The notes beneath the pieces were generated by a model. That model ran no database searches and was not told the origin of the DNA. It saw nothing but the letters and a program-made list of their open reading frames with translations. A stretch of 64,000 nucleotides of DNA. Source: Streptomyces gilvus. Lineage in GTDB: Bacteria; Actinomycetota; Actinomycetes; Streptomycetales; Streptomycetaceae. Both the position numbers and the translations under genes were made by a program. The stretch lies in assembly GCF_022513565.1 (NCBI RefSeq), contig NZ_JAKWBE010000002.1, positions 186,001 to 250,000 on the forward strand. The letters are read 5' to 3'. Positions 8,724 to 16,682 of the stretch are shown here, in pieces. Position 1 is the first letter of the stretch. Each line of letters begins with the position of its first letter.

Positions 8724-9307
8724 CGGTCCCTCAGGCGGGCTTCCAGGACGACAGGCCGAGACGGTACGACGTACCGCCTCCGCGTGGCCGCACAGTCCCG
8801 GAAGCCCGCCCGTGTGCGGATCCCGACCGGCACCGCCTGGCGCTCGGGGCGGATCCCGCTCGTCGGCGACACCGGTCCGCGCGTGGAGCACAACGTCACG
8901 CATCCGTGGGCCAGGAGTCCATCGCCGGCTTCCGCGGCGAACTCGCCCGACAGCGGCCGCCGCGCGCCTACCCGCACTGAGCCCGAGTCACTGCGACGAA
9001 GGCCGCGTTTCGATGAAGACGGCCCCTCAATGCCCCGGGCGCCGACCCGCACGCGTACACCAAGAGCACGTTCCACGGGTGAACCCGAGTGCGAACAGGA
9101 CCCGCCCCTGAGCGGATGGTGGGCGGGCCCCGTTCGCGGGCGCCATTGTGGTGGGCGCGCCGGGCGCGGGACACGTGTGAGGCGGCGTGTTCTGGAGCGT
9201 GTCACGCGCGCCCCGAGTGCGCCGCGCGCATCCTGTGCGCCCACCCCGTGTGATCTCCGCTGCCGTGTGCGGACGATACTGGTACTTACACGTGCCCCCG
9301 TCTGCAG
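8724..9307. other. Intergenic region with inverted repeats and unrecognised coding-like shreds
   Basis: No intact gene was found in these 584 bp. Short coding-looking stretches (RVEHNVTHPW then GQESIAGFRGELARQ in a shifted frame; later ADPHAYTKSTFHG before a stop) hint at decayed genes but could not be assigned. The region holds the inverted repeat at 8734-8810 and a weaker GC hairpin near 9101-9131. Confidence 0.4.
8734..8810. repeat. 11-bp inverted repeat with nested hairpin
   Basis: GGCGGGCTTCC at 8734-8744 is repeated as its exact complement at 8800-8810. Inside, GGTAC-GAC-GTACC (8763-8775) forms a second hairpin. It begins 11 bp after the fprA stop, so it could be a composite terminator, or the terminal repeats of a very small element. 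Confidence 0.6.
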
Positions 9308-10453
9308 ATGGACCCCATGCGCATCCCACCGCACGCCCGCCCGACCCCGTCCCCCACCCTGTGGCTGGCCCGCGGCCGCTACGCCGGCACCGACGCGCCG
9401 GACGTCGTGCGCCGGACCCTGAAACGCCTGCGCGCCGGCGAGGTCCTCGACGACCAGCACGAGCTGCCCGGCGCCGAGGGCGTCCTGGAGCAGGTCTTCG
9501 AGGCGCGCTGGACCGTCGCCGCGACGGTGACGGTGCGGGCGCGGCTGACTCTCGGCCCCCTGGCCGACGGCGCGCAGGAGTGGGTGCTGGCGGCGGAGGC
9601 GGGGCGCGCCTGGGACCAGGAGTGGCCGTCTCCGGCGACCATGTTCTGGCCCGACGACGCCGATGCCGCCTGGGACCACGAGCCCGGCACGGGACTGCGC
9701 CTGCGCGGGGTGAACCGGCTGCCCACCGAGGACAAGGACATCCGCCGGCTGCTGCGTGCCTCGGTGCGCGGCGGCTGGTGCGTCAACCTCGTCGTGCACG
9801 AGGCGATGACGCCGGACGAGCGCGGCAGCGGGCCGCTCGGTCCGCTGCTGCCGCCCGCCCTGCGCCACCGCGTCCTGGAGCACCGCGCGGCCCCCGACCA
9901 GCTGCGCATCGTCAACAGGGCGCTGCGCGAGTTCGACGTACAGGTTCCGCGCGGCGGCGCCGTACTGCTGCCCACTCATCCGGCCCCGTTCGGCTTCGAC
10001 GGGGACGACTTCGCCGTACGGACCGTCTTCCTCGACGGTTCACGGCCGGCCGAGCTGGTCGAGGCCCTCAGCCGTTTCGTGGCGCTGCCCCTGCCCCTGC
10101 CGGACGGCGCCGAGCAGGCCGTGGCGGCGCTGCGGGACGACTGGCAGCTGATGACCCTCGAGGAGGAGCTGGCCCGGGAACGCAGGCTGGTGGCGATGTA
10201 CGCCGAGGCGCTGGAGGCGATGACGCAGTCCCGGGACCTGTACCGGGAGGCCGCCGAGCGCGCGCACGAGGCGCTGACCGCCTACCGCGAGGCCGACACC
10301 GGTGCGCCCGCCCCGGCGCCGCGGCAGCCCGCCGCACCTGCCGCCTCCCCGTTCCAGCAGCTGACCCGGACCTTCGAGCGCCTCAAGGGCACGGCCCGCA
10401 CCCGGCGCCCCGACACCGAGAGCGAGCGGGACGGGGACACGCCCGAGGAGTGA
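9308..10453 (+). CDS. Uncharacterised protein with helical C-terminus
   Basis: The 381-aa product was not recognised. It has no signal peptide or membrane segment. The first ~270 residues are mixed alpha/beta and rich in Trp and acidic residues (for example WVLAAEAGRAWDQEWPSP and the stretch HPAPFGFDGDDFAV). Residues about 275-330 are strongly helical and charged (EEELARERRLVAMYAEALEA), likely a coiled coil. A Pro/Ala-rich linker and a basic and acidic tail follow. Codon usage is typical of the neighbours, which supports a real gene. ATG 9317 (MRIPPH) is an alternative start; neither start has a clear ribosome binding site. The gene stands alone among decayed genes. Confidence 0.7.
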   Translation: MDPMRIPPHARPTPSPTLWLARGRYAGTDAPDVVRRTLKRLRAGEVLDDQHELPGAEGVLEQVFEARWTVAATVTVRARLTLGPLADGAQEWVLAAEAGRAWDQEWPSPATMFWPDDADAAWDHEPGTGLRLRGVNRLPTEDKDIRRLLRASVRGGWCVNLVVHEAMTPDERGSGPLGPLLPPALRHRVLEHRAAPDQLRIVNRALREFDVQVPRGGAVLLPTHPAPFGFDGDDFAVRTVFLDGSRPAELVEALSRFVALPLPLPDGAEQAVAALRDDWQLMTLEEELARERRLVAMYAEALEAMTQSRDLYREAAERAHEALTAYREADTGAPAPAPRQPAAPAASPFQQLTRTFERLKGTARTRRPDTESERDGDTPEE

Positions 10454-10455
10454 GA

Positions 10456-10578
10456 CGCCCCCCGCCGTACGTGGCGGACGGGCAAGTGGGCGCAGCGATC
10501 GCAACCGTCCACCACGCCACCGGCGTCCGCCTGCGCGAACTGCCGCTCACCCCGGACCGGGTGCTGACCGCGCCCTGA
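10456..10578 (+). pseudogene. 3'-terminal remnant of xanthine-dehydrogenase-type molybdopterin subunit
   Basis: The frame ending at the TGA of 10576-10578 reads DGQVGAAIATVHHATGVRLR then ELPLTPDRVL. It matches the extreme C-terminus of molybdenum-binding xanthine dehydrogenase/aldehyde oxidase subunits (consensus like PAIANAVFHATGVRVRELPITLDRLL). Only about 40 codons remain, directly behind the previous gene, with no start of its own. It is best read as a deletion scar. Confidence 0.5.
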
Positions 10579-10746
10579 CCTCGGTCTGACGCGCCGCGGG
10601 GTCCATCACGTCGGGTCACGCACGCTACCGTGACGTCACTGAGCGCTACGGGTGGTGCGGTGCCGCTCGGCGTGCGTCGCCGGGAGGAGCCCCCTGTTTC
10701 AAGCCTGTGGATGTACCGGCGGCGGATGGGGGAATTCGTGAAGAGG

Positions 10747-10766
10747 GGCGTGCCGTTCGGCACGCC
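10747..10766 (+). promoter_or_regulatory. Hairpin just upstream of DUF1232 gene RBS
   Basis: GGCGTGCC-GTTC-GGCACGCC is a perfect 8-bp stem with a tetraloop. It ends 4 bp before the GGAGGA ribosome binding site. It might modulate translation or stability of the mRNA. Confidence 0.4.
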
Positions 10767-10782
10767 GGACGGAGGAAGGTCC

Positions 10783-11118
10783 GTGGATACGACCACAACG
10801 GTGATCGTCGTCGCCGCAGTCCTGGCGGCGCTCCTGCTCGCCGCGGCCGTAGTCGTTCTGGTGCGACTGGTGCGCACCCGGCGCGATCTGCGCCGGGCCG
10901 GCCTGCCGACCGGGCCGCGCTGGGTCTTCTGGGGCGCCGTCCTGTACTTCGTCCTGCCGACGGACCTGCTGCCCGATCCGGTCTACCTGGACGACATCGG
11001 CGTTCTTCTTCTCGCACTGCACAGCCTTCGGGGACCTCTGCGTGGGGCGTATGGGCACAAAATCCCCACGATTACGCAGAGTAAGGAAACCAATCACTCG
11101 TTCGATTCGTATAAGTGA
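10783..11118 (+). CDS. Small DUF1232 (YkvA-like) membrane protein
   Basis: The 111-aa product starts at GTG 10783, preceded by GGAGGA (10771-10776). Residues about 5-30 form a transmembrane helix (TVIVVAAVLAALLLAAAVVV). The C-terminal half carries the DUF1232 signature (VLYFVLPTDLLPDPVYLDDIG), a short hydrophobic domain of unknown function. It lies 85 bp upstream of the graspetide precursor on the same strand, so it may be co-transcribed, but DUF1232 proteins are not established graspetide components. Confidence 0.75.
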   Translation: MDTTTTVIVVAAVLAALLLAAAVVVLVRLVRTRRDLRRAGLPTGPRWVFWGAVLYFVLPTDLLPDPVYLDDIGVLLLALHSLRGPLRGAYGHKIPTITQSKETNHSFDSYK

Positions 11119-11203
11119 CTGGAAGGGCAAGGCAGTCGGCGGACCAAACGGCGCCCGAGGGGGGCGCAGCGCTTGGTCGGCGCAGACCGACGAGGGAGAC
11201 ACG

Positions 11204-11395
11204 ATGCAACCGTTCGCGCTCAACTACGCACGTCCGGCGGTGGAGTTGGAGGCCACGACTCCGTACGTCTACGACACCGGACTGCAGTTGAACGTAACCA
11301 TGGACGGCCGGATCGCCGCCGGTGACTCCGCACTGCTCAGGGAACTGGGGACCACGACGTCGACCGCGGGCTCCAAGACTCACTTCGACGACTGA
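11204..11395 (+). CDS. Graspetide precursor peptide (ATP-grasp target RiPP)
   Basis: A 63-aa peptide starting at ATG 11204 behind GAGGGAG. The N-terminal MQPFALNYARP motif is typical of the putative ATP-grasp target RiPP family found beside SAV_5884-type ligases. The C-terminus ends in LGTTTSTAGSKTHFDD: five Thr and two Ser donors beside two terminal Asp acceptors, as expected for a core in which side-chain esters are formed. The ligase gene starts 17 bp downstream, so the two are surely one operon. Core borders and ring pattern cannot be read from the sequence alone. Confidence 0.85.
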   Translation: MQPFALNYARPAVELEATTPYVYDTGLQLNVTMDGRIAAGDSALLRELGTTTSTAGSKTHFDD

Positions 11396-11412
11396 ACGCG
11401 GAACCGCCCACG

Positions 11413-12387
11413 ATGACCGTATTGATCCTGACCTGTGAAGAGGATGTGACGGCCGACATGGTGGTCGTCCACCTCAACGCCTCCGGGGTCCCTGTGGTCC
11501 GTCTCGACCCGGCCGACCTGCCGGGCGCCGTCGCGCTGTCCGGCGAGTACGTCCACGGCGCCTTCCGCGGGCATCTGCAGTCCGCGGGGCGCCTGGTGAG
11601 CATCTCCGGTCTGCGGTCCATCTGGGTCCGCAGACCGGGCACCCCCGCCACCCGGGCGCCCGATCCCTCGGACTGGCTCACCGAGGAGTCCTCGCAGGCC
11701 CTGTACGGCATGCTGCGGGGCAGCGACGCACGCTGGATGAACCACCCCGACGCGGCCCGGCGCGCCCGCCACAAGCCCTGGCAGCTGCGGCTCGCCCAGC
11801 GCTGCGGGCTGCCGGTCCCCGCGACATTGATCACATCGTTCCCGCAGGCGGCGCGGGAGTTCGCCGAGCGGTATCCGGACCTGGTGGTCAAACCGGTCTC
11901 GGGGGCGCATCCGCAGGACCCCCCGCGGGCGGTGCCGACCAGCCGGGTGGCACCGGACACGGACTTCTCCGCCGTCGCCTTCGGCCCCACCCTGCTGCAG
12001 CGACGCGTGGCCAAACGCGCCGACATCCGGCTGACCGTGGTCGGCGAGCGGATGCTGGCGGCCCGCAAGACGGCCGGCGAAGCCGACGAGGTCGACGTAC
12101 GGTTCGCCTCGCCGGACGTCCCGTGGCAGGCCACCGAGGTGCCGCCGCGCGTCGCCACCGCCGTCGCCGCCTATCTGCGCGGCGCCGAACTGGCCTACGG
12201 GGCCTTCGACTTCGCCGAGGACGCGGACGGGACCTGGTGGTTCCTGGAGTGCAACCAGTCCGGACAGTTCGGCTTCGTCGAGGTCGAGACCGGCCAGCCC
12301 ATCGCGCGGGCCGTCGCGGACTGGCTGGCGAGCCCCGGCACCGAGCCGTCGTCCCACGTCAACGGGGCGAGCGGCACGGTGCGTTGA
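11413..12387 (+). CDS. ATP-grasp ribosomal peptide maturase (graspetide ligase), SAV_5884 family
   Basis: The 324-aa enzyme is predicted to activate Asp/Glu side chains of the upstream precursor with ATP and join them to Thr/Ser or Lys as macrolactones or lactams. The N-terminal pre-ATP-grasp region begins MTVLILTCEEDVTADMVVVH. The ATP-grasp core contains DLVVKPVSGAHPQDPP near residues 156-171. The metal/ATP-binding C-terminal motif WWFLECNQSGQFGFVE is near 275-290, with the conserved Glu and Asn. Many relatives are followed by a methyltransferase gene; here none is present and the next gene converges. Confidence 0.9.
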   Translation: MTVLILTCEEDVTADMVVVHLNASGVPVVRLDPADLPGAVALSGEYVHGAFRGHLQSAGRLVSISGLRSIWVRRPGTPATRAPDPSDWLTEESSQALYGMLRGSDARWMNHPDAARRARHKPWQLRLAQRCGLPVPATLITSFPQAAREFAERYPDLVVKPVSGAHPQDPPRAVPTSRVAPDTDFSAVAFGPTLLQRRVAKRADIRLTVVGERMLAARKTAGEADEVDVRFASPDVPWQATEVPPRVATAVAAYLRGAELAYGAFDFAEDADGTWWFLECNQSGQFGFVEVETGQPIARAVADWLASPGTEPSSHVNGASGTVR

Positions 12388-12393
12388 GTACGG

Positions 12394-12609
12394 TCAGTGC
12401 GGCAGCGTGCCGGGCAGCAGCGCGGTCCGCTGCCACCCCGTACCCGGGGAGGCCTGGCGGTCGGGGGACGGGCCGGCACCGAAGGACTGCAGCGGTCGCA
12501 TGACGTACTCCAGTTCCCGGCTGACGCGCTCGGCCTCCCGGCGGGTCTGAGTGGGGACGTCGCCGCGCTCGGCGACGAGTCGGTCGTAGATGGGGGAATC
12601 CTGGAACAC
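12394..12609 (-). CDS. Small conserved actinobacterial protein
   Basis: The 71-aa product starts at GTG 12609 with GAAAGG upstream. It reads FQDSPIYDRLVAERGDVPTQ followed by a charged helix ending ELEYVMRPL, a pattern I associate with small conserved Streptomyces proteins of unknown role. The tail is Pro/Gly-rich. It converges on the graspetide ligase with a 6-bp gap. No function can be assigned. Confidence 0.6.
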   Translation of the reverse strand: MFQDSPIYDRLVAERGDVPTQTRREAERVSRELEYVMRPLQSFGAGPSPDRQASPGTGWQRTALLPGTLPH

Positions 12610-12737
12610 CCGTCAACGCGCCTTTCGTGTGGTGGCCCATCACTTGGGCACAGCTGACGAGTGTATGCGCCCCGGCATACCAGGGTGTGAATTCACCAAG
12701 AGCACTTGACGCCCGGAACGGCGGTGTGAGCGGCCCA

Positions 12738-12845
12738 TCAGGCCCCCGTGGTGGACCCGGGACGCACGATCATCAGGACGGTGACGGTCGCACACGCCAG
12801 GTTGAACAGGCCGGTGAACATGGCGAGTCGGACGGTGCCCGACCG
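12738..12845 (-). pseudogene. C-terminal remnant of a membrane protein
   Basis: The minus-strand frame ending at the TGA of 12738-12740 reads RLAMFTGLFNLACATVTVLM then IVRPGSTTGA, a single hydrophobic helix with a short tail. Upstream of about 12845 the frame turns into antisense of the AraC remnant, so the 5' part is missing. The family is unknown. Confidence 0.45.
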
Positions 12846-12899
12846 CTGGCCGCCTGCCCGCCCTCCAGTTGGCCGAGGATCTCGTCCTGACCGGGCAGG

Positions 12900-13260
12900 A
12901 CCCGTACCGCGCGGCTCGACGCTGGAGCCGGTGCCGGAGTGGATCGAGGACGACCTGGGCGGCGAGATCACCCTCGGCGCGACGGCGGCCCGTTCCGGCA
13001 TGAGCGAGCGGACCTTCAGCCGCCGCTTCCGCGAGCAGACCGGGACGACCCCGCTGCAGTGGCTGCTGCGCGCCCGGGTGCGCCGGGCACAGTACCTGCT
13101 GGAGAGCGGCGACCATCCCGTCGAACGGATCGCGCGAGAGGCGGGGTTCGGGTCGCCGACGGCGTTCCGGGAGCGGTTGCGCCGCGTGGTCGGCACCACC
13201 CCGCAGGCCTACCGCGGCGCGTTCCAGGGGAGGGCGGACGTTTCCGCGGCACGGGCCTGA
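12900..13260 (+). pseudogene. AraC-family regulator reduced to its DNA-binding domain
   Basis: From about 12917 the frame encodes two AraC helix-turn-helix units: GATAARSGMSERTFSRRFRE and, after TTPLQWLLRARVRRAQYLLE, IAREAGFGSPTAFRERLRR, ending TTPQAYRGAF. This is the C-terminal third of GlxA-like regulators. The DJ-1/GATase-like sensor domain of about 200 aa is absent, and upstream sequence merges into the membrane-protein remnant on the other strand. A short independently translated protein from GTG 12748 is possible but unlikely. Confidence 0.7.
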
Positions 13261-13273
13261 AACCGACGGCCGG

Positions 13274-13525
13274 TCAGGCGGCGGACCTCACCCCGTCCTT
13301 GCCGCGCCACTCCCCACCGGTCATCCCCCGTGCGGCGCGCAGCAGGGCGTCGGCCCGGTGGATCGCCTCGTGCAGGTCCGTGGTTCCCATCGTGGCGCAC
13401 AGTTCGCGGCTGACCTGGGCCAACTCGCGGGCCGTGTGCGGCCTCTCCCGCTCCGCCTGCGCGATGCGCAGCGATGCGTACGTGGTGAGCAGCGTTCTGA
13501 CGACCTTCGGGTCCGGAACGAGCAC
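13274..13525 (-). CDS. DUF5133 domain protein
   Basis: The 83-aa product starts at GTG 13525, where AGAGAGGGG precedes the start. An N-terminal extension to 13696 is possible but unlike the family. The sequence VLVPDPKVVRTLLTTYASLR and ELCATMGTTDLHEAIHRADA follows the DUF5133 pattern, common in Streptomyces and of unknown function. It is divergent from the small membrane protein at 13695. Confidence 0.8.
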   Translation of the reverse strand: MLVPDPKVVRTLLTTYASLRIAQAERERPHTARELAQVSRELCATMGTTDLHEAIHRADALLRAARGMTGGEWRGKDGVRSAA

Positions 13526-13694
13526 GAAGCGCCCCTCTCTCGATTTTCGCCTCGTATTCCCGGACAGGGCCGGACCATTCCCCTCTTCCTCCCCGACGCC
13601 CGGAATTGACGCAATACCGTCGGTCGACCCGATTCCCCGCGCCGTCCCACGCGTTGAACAGAGCGCAACCATCCCTGCACGAACGGTGACCATC

Positions 13695-14030
13695 ATGAAC
13701 CGATCCGGCCGCCTCCTCTGCGCCCTCTATCTCGTCACCACCGGCGGACTCGCCTCGGCGGCGGTGCGCGACTTCGCCCATGGCCCGCTCTGGGTGGCGT
13801 TCCTGTTCGCCGCCGCGAGCCTGGTCCCGGTCATCGCCGTCGTACGCGAGACGCTGATCCGCGATCTGCTGGCGGCGGGCACCGGGCCGCGTCGGCCGGT
13901 GCGCTCGGCGGCCGACCGGATCGTCCGGGAGGAGCTGTACGCGGCCTGTTGCGAGCGGTGGTGGACCAGCCTGGGGACCGACCACGACGCGGGCTGCCCG
14001 CACCGGATCCCGCGCTCCAGCGCCGCCTGA
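13695..14030 (+). CDS. Small membrane protein of unknown function
   Basis: The 111-aa product starts at ATG 13695 and has two predicted helices, LCALYLVTTGGLASAAV (about 8-25) and WVAFLFAAASLVPVIAVV (about 34-52). A basic/acidic cytoplasmic tail contains two Cys (AACCERWW) and a His/Cys end (DHDAGCPHR). It diverges from the DUF5133 gene with 169 bp between starts. The family was not recognised. Confidence 0.6.
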   Translation: MNRSGRLLCALYLVTTGGLASAAVRDFAHGPLWVAFLFAAASLVPVIAVVRETLIRDLLAAGTGPRRPVRSAADRIVREELYAACCERWWTSLGTDHDAGCPHRIPRSSAA

Positions 14031-14038
14031 GCGGCCTC

Positions 14039-14535
14039 TCAGGCCACTTGTCCGCCGTGCAGCCGGGTGTAGGCCCCGTCCCGGTGCAGCAGTTCCTCGT
14101 GCGTGCCTCTCCAGGACGCGTCCGTCGCCCATGACCACGATCCGGTCGGCCCCGCGGACGGTGGAGAGCCGGTGCGCGACGACGAACGTGGTGCGGCCCC
14201 GGAGCAGCCGGGCCAGTGCCTGCTGGACGAGGGCCTCGGAGCGGGTGTCCAGCGCCGAGGTCGCCTCGTCGAGGACGAGCACGCGGGGATCGCGGATCAG
14301 GGCGCGGGCGATGGCCAGGCGTTGGCGTTGTCCGCCGGAGAGCCGGGCGCCGCGTTCGCCGACCACGGTGTCCAGGCCCTGCGGCAGCCGGTCGACGAAC
14401 TCCAGGGCGTTGGCGTCGCGCAGTGCCGAGCGCACCGTCTCCTCGTCGGCCTCGTCCATGCCGTGGGCGACGTTCTCCCGCACGGTGCCGTCGAAGACGA
14501 TCGACTCCTGCGGCACCACCGACACGAACCGCCGG
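14039..14535 (-). pseudogene. ABC exporter ATPase fragment, 5'-truncated and frameshifted
   Basis: The minus strand encodes the C-terminal half of an MDR-type ABC exporter: the Q-loop region VVPQESIVFDGTVRENVAHG, the signature LSGGQRQRLAIARAL, Walker B VLVLDEATSALD and the H-loop FVVAHRLSTV. The transmembrane domain and Walker A are missing; homology stops abruptly at about 14535. Near 14110 the frame breaks: VMGDGRVLE continues in the wrong frame, while the expected end GTHEELLHRDGAYTRLHGG is in another frame, ending at the TGA of 14039-14041. Both lesions point to a dead gene. Confidence 0.85.
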
Positions 14536-14613
14536 CAGGTGCGCGGTAGCGGTGGTCGAGGGGTCTTTCCGACGACGACGCCATCGGCGGGGGTCCTCCG
14601 TGGTGACCGGGTG

Positions 14614-15471
14614 TCAGACGGCGTCGAGCCGGGCGAGTTCCTCGGCGCCGAGTTCGAGGTCGGTGGCGGCGAGGGAGTCGCGGATCGTCTCCGGGCGGCT
14701 GGCGCCGGGGATGGGCACGACCACCGGGGACTTGGCGAGCATCCAGGCCAGGCACACCTGCTGCGGGCTCACCCCGTGGGCCTCGGCGATGCGGGCGAAC
14801 GGCGCGTGGGTGGGGCCCAGTTCGCCCGCCCGCGAGATCCCGCCGAGCGGGCTCCAGGGCAGGAAGGCGATGCCGAGTTCGTCGCAGAGGTCGAGTTCGG
14901 GCTCGCTGGAGCGGAAGGCCGGGGAGAACTGGTTCTGTACGGAGACCAGGCGTCCGCCGAGGATGTCGTTGGCCTGCCGGATCTGGTCGGGGTCGGCGTT
15001 GGAGATGCCGGCCATCCGGATCTTGCCCTCGTCGAGCAGGTCCCGCACGGCGCCGACGGACTCGGCGTAGGGCACCTTCGGGTCGGGGCGGTGGAACTGG
15101 TAGAGCCCGATCGCCTCGACGCCGAGGCGGCGCAGGGACGCCTCGCAGGCCTCCTTGAGGTGACGGGGGCTGCCGTCGAGGGTCCAGCTGCCGTCGCCGG
15201 GGCGCAGATGGCCGCCCTTGGTGGCGACCAGGACGTCCTTGCCGCGGTCGTGGGAGGCGAGGGCCTTGGCGATGAGGGTCTCGTTGTGGCCGACCTCGTG
15301 GGCGTCGCGGTGGTAGGCGTCGGCGGTGTCGATGAGGGTGACGCCGGCGTCGAGAGCGGCGTGGATGGTGGCGAGGGAGCGGGCCTCGTCCGGTCGGCCC
15401 TCGATGGACATGGGCATCCCGCCCAGTCCGATCGCGCTGACCTCGACGTCCCCGATGCGGCGGGTGTGCAT
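14614..15471 (-). CDS. Aldo/keto reductase
   Basis: NAD(P)H-dependent carbonyl reductase of 285 aa, folding as a TIM barrel. Catalytic tetrad positions are visible: Asp and Tyr in LIDTADAYHRDAHE (about 46-59), Lys in LVATKGGHL and His in LYQFHRPDP. The cofactor site includes the C-terminal PIPGASRPETI. The start is ATG 15471, preceded by AGAGAGG; a longer open frame upstream lacks family similarity. The physiological substrate is unknown. It lies beside the broken ABC gene and diverges from an oxidoreductase gene. Confidence 0.9.
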   Translation of the reverse strand: MHTRRIGDVEVSAIGLGGMPMSIEGRPDEARSLATIHAALDAGVTLIDTADAYHRDAHEVGHNETLIAKALASHDRGKDVLVATKGGHLRPGDGSWTLDGSPRHLKEACEASLRRLGVEAIGLYQFHRPDPKVPYAESVGAVRDLLDEGKIRMAGISNADPDQIRQANDILGGRLVSVQNQFSPAFRSSEPELDLCDELGIAFLPWSPLGGISRAGELGPTHAPFARIAEAHGVSPQQVCLAWMLAKSPVVVPIPGASRPETIRDSLAATDLELGAEELARLDAV

Positions 15472-15716
15472 GTGCTGGTGACCTCTCTCGGCTGTCGCGG
15501 GACCGGACGACGTCCGGCCCGTCGGACAGGGCGCACGACGGTGCCGGACCGCCCTCCAGCCTGGCCCGGCCGGGTGCCGAAGGTCCAATAGAGGAAAGCG
15601 AACGCATTCAGCAGCGGCTCCGCTGAATCGCGCGGCACCGGCGCCCGCCTTGCGCGCCCGTCCGGTCGGTGTGCGAGGCTCGCTGCCGTACAGCGGTGTT
15701 GTGGAGAGGTGGCGGC

Positions 15717-16610
15717 ATGCGGATCGGACTGCTCGGTACCGGCCCCTGGGCGGAGATGGCCCATGCCCCCGCCCTGAGCGAGCACGCGGGGCTGGACTTC
15801 GCCGGGGTGTGGGGCCGGCGCCCGGAGGCGGCCAAGGCACTGGCCGACCGGTACGGCACGCGCGCGTACGACGACGTCGACGCGCTGCTGGCGGACGTGG
15901 ACGCGGTCGCGGTGGCGCTGCCGCCGGCGGTGCAGGCGGAGCTGGCGGTACGGGCCGCGCGGGCGGGACGTCATCTGCTGCTGGACAAGCCGCTGGCGAC
16001 GACGGTGGAGCAGGGGCGGGCCGTGGTCGACGCCGTGCGGGAGGCGGGGGTGGCGTCGGTGGTCTTCTTCACCAGCCGCTTCGTCACGCGGACGGAGGCG
16101 TGGATCACCGAACAGGCGGCTGCCGGGGGCTGGTTCACCGGTCGGGCGGCGTGGCTGGGGTCGCTGTTCGGCAGCGACAGCAGCAGTCCGTTCGCCGACT
16201 CTCCGTGGCGGCAGGAGAAGGGCGCGCTGTGGGACGTGGGACCGCACGCGCTGTCCGTGCTGCTGCCGGTCCTGGGGGACGCCCGCCGGGTGGCCGCGGC
16301 CGCGCCGGGTCCCGGCGACACGGTCCACCTCGTCCTCGACCACGCGGGCGGGGCGTCCAGCACGGTCACCCTCAGCCTGTCGGCGCCGTCCGCGGCGGCG
16401 GGTGCGACGGTCGAGCTGCGCGGCGAGAGGGGGGTGGCCGTGCTGCCGGACAGCACCGAGGGAGCCGTCACCGCCCTCCTCCACGCCGCGGACGCCCTGA
16501 TCGACGCGTCCGCGACCGGCCGCCCCCACCCGTGCGACGCGGCCTTCGCGCTGCGCGTCACGGAGATCCTCACGGAGGCGGAAGCGCTGCTGGACCACAC
16601 AGCGGGCTGA
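15717..16610 (+). CDS. Gfo/Idh/MocA-family oxidoreductase
   Basis: Predicted NAD(P)-dependent dehydrogenase of 297 aa, probably acting on a sugar or cyclitol. The Rossmann motif MRIGLLGTGPWAEMAHAPAL starts the protein. The family Lys lies in LLLDKPLATT (about 82-92), where the usual EKP is DKP. A C-terminal alpha/beta domain contains WDVGPHALSVLLPVLG. ATG 15717 has GGAGAGGTGG upstream. It is monocistronic in appearance. Confidence 0.87.
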   Translation: MRIGLLGTGPWAEMAHAPALSEHAGLDFAGVWGRRPEAAKALADRYGTRAYDDVDALLADVDAVAVALPPAVQAELAVRAARAGRHLLLDKPLATTVEQGRAVVDAVREAGVASVVFFTSRFVTRTEAWITEQAAAGGWFTGRAAWLGSLFGSDSSSPFADSPWRQEKGALWDVGPHALSVLLPVLGDARRVAAAAPGPGDTVHLVLDHAGGASSTVTLSLSAPSAAAGATVELRGERGVAVLPDSTEGAVTALLHAADALIDASATGRPHPCDAAFALRVTEILTEAEALLDHTAG

Positions 16611-16682
16611 CGATCTCCCCCACCAAGCTGCTCGCTCCGCCACCGGCATGCGGGGCGCGGCCCGGCGTAGGAGCGTGGTGGT

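Noticed and set aside
12748..12900. N-terminal coding part of the AraC gene
   Set aside because: The frame is open but has no domain, is antisense to a membrane-protein remnant, and does not resemble any AraC sensor domain.
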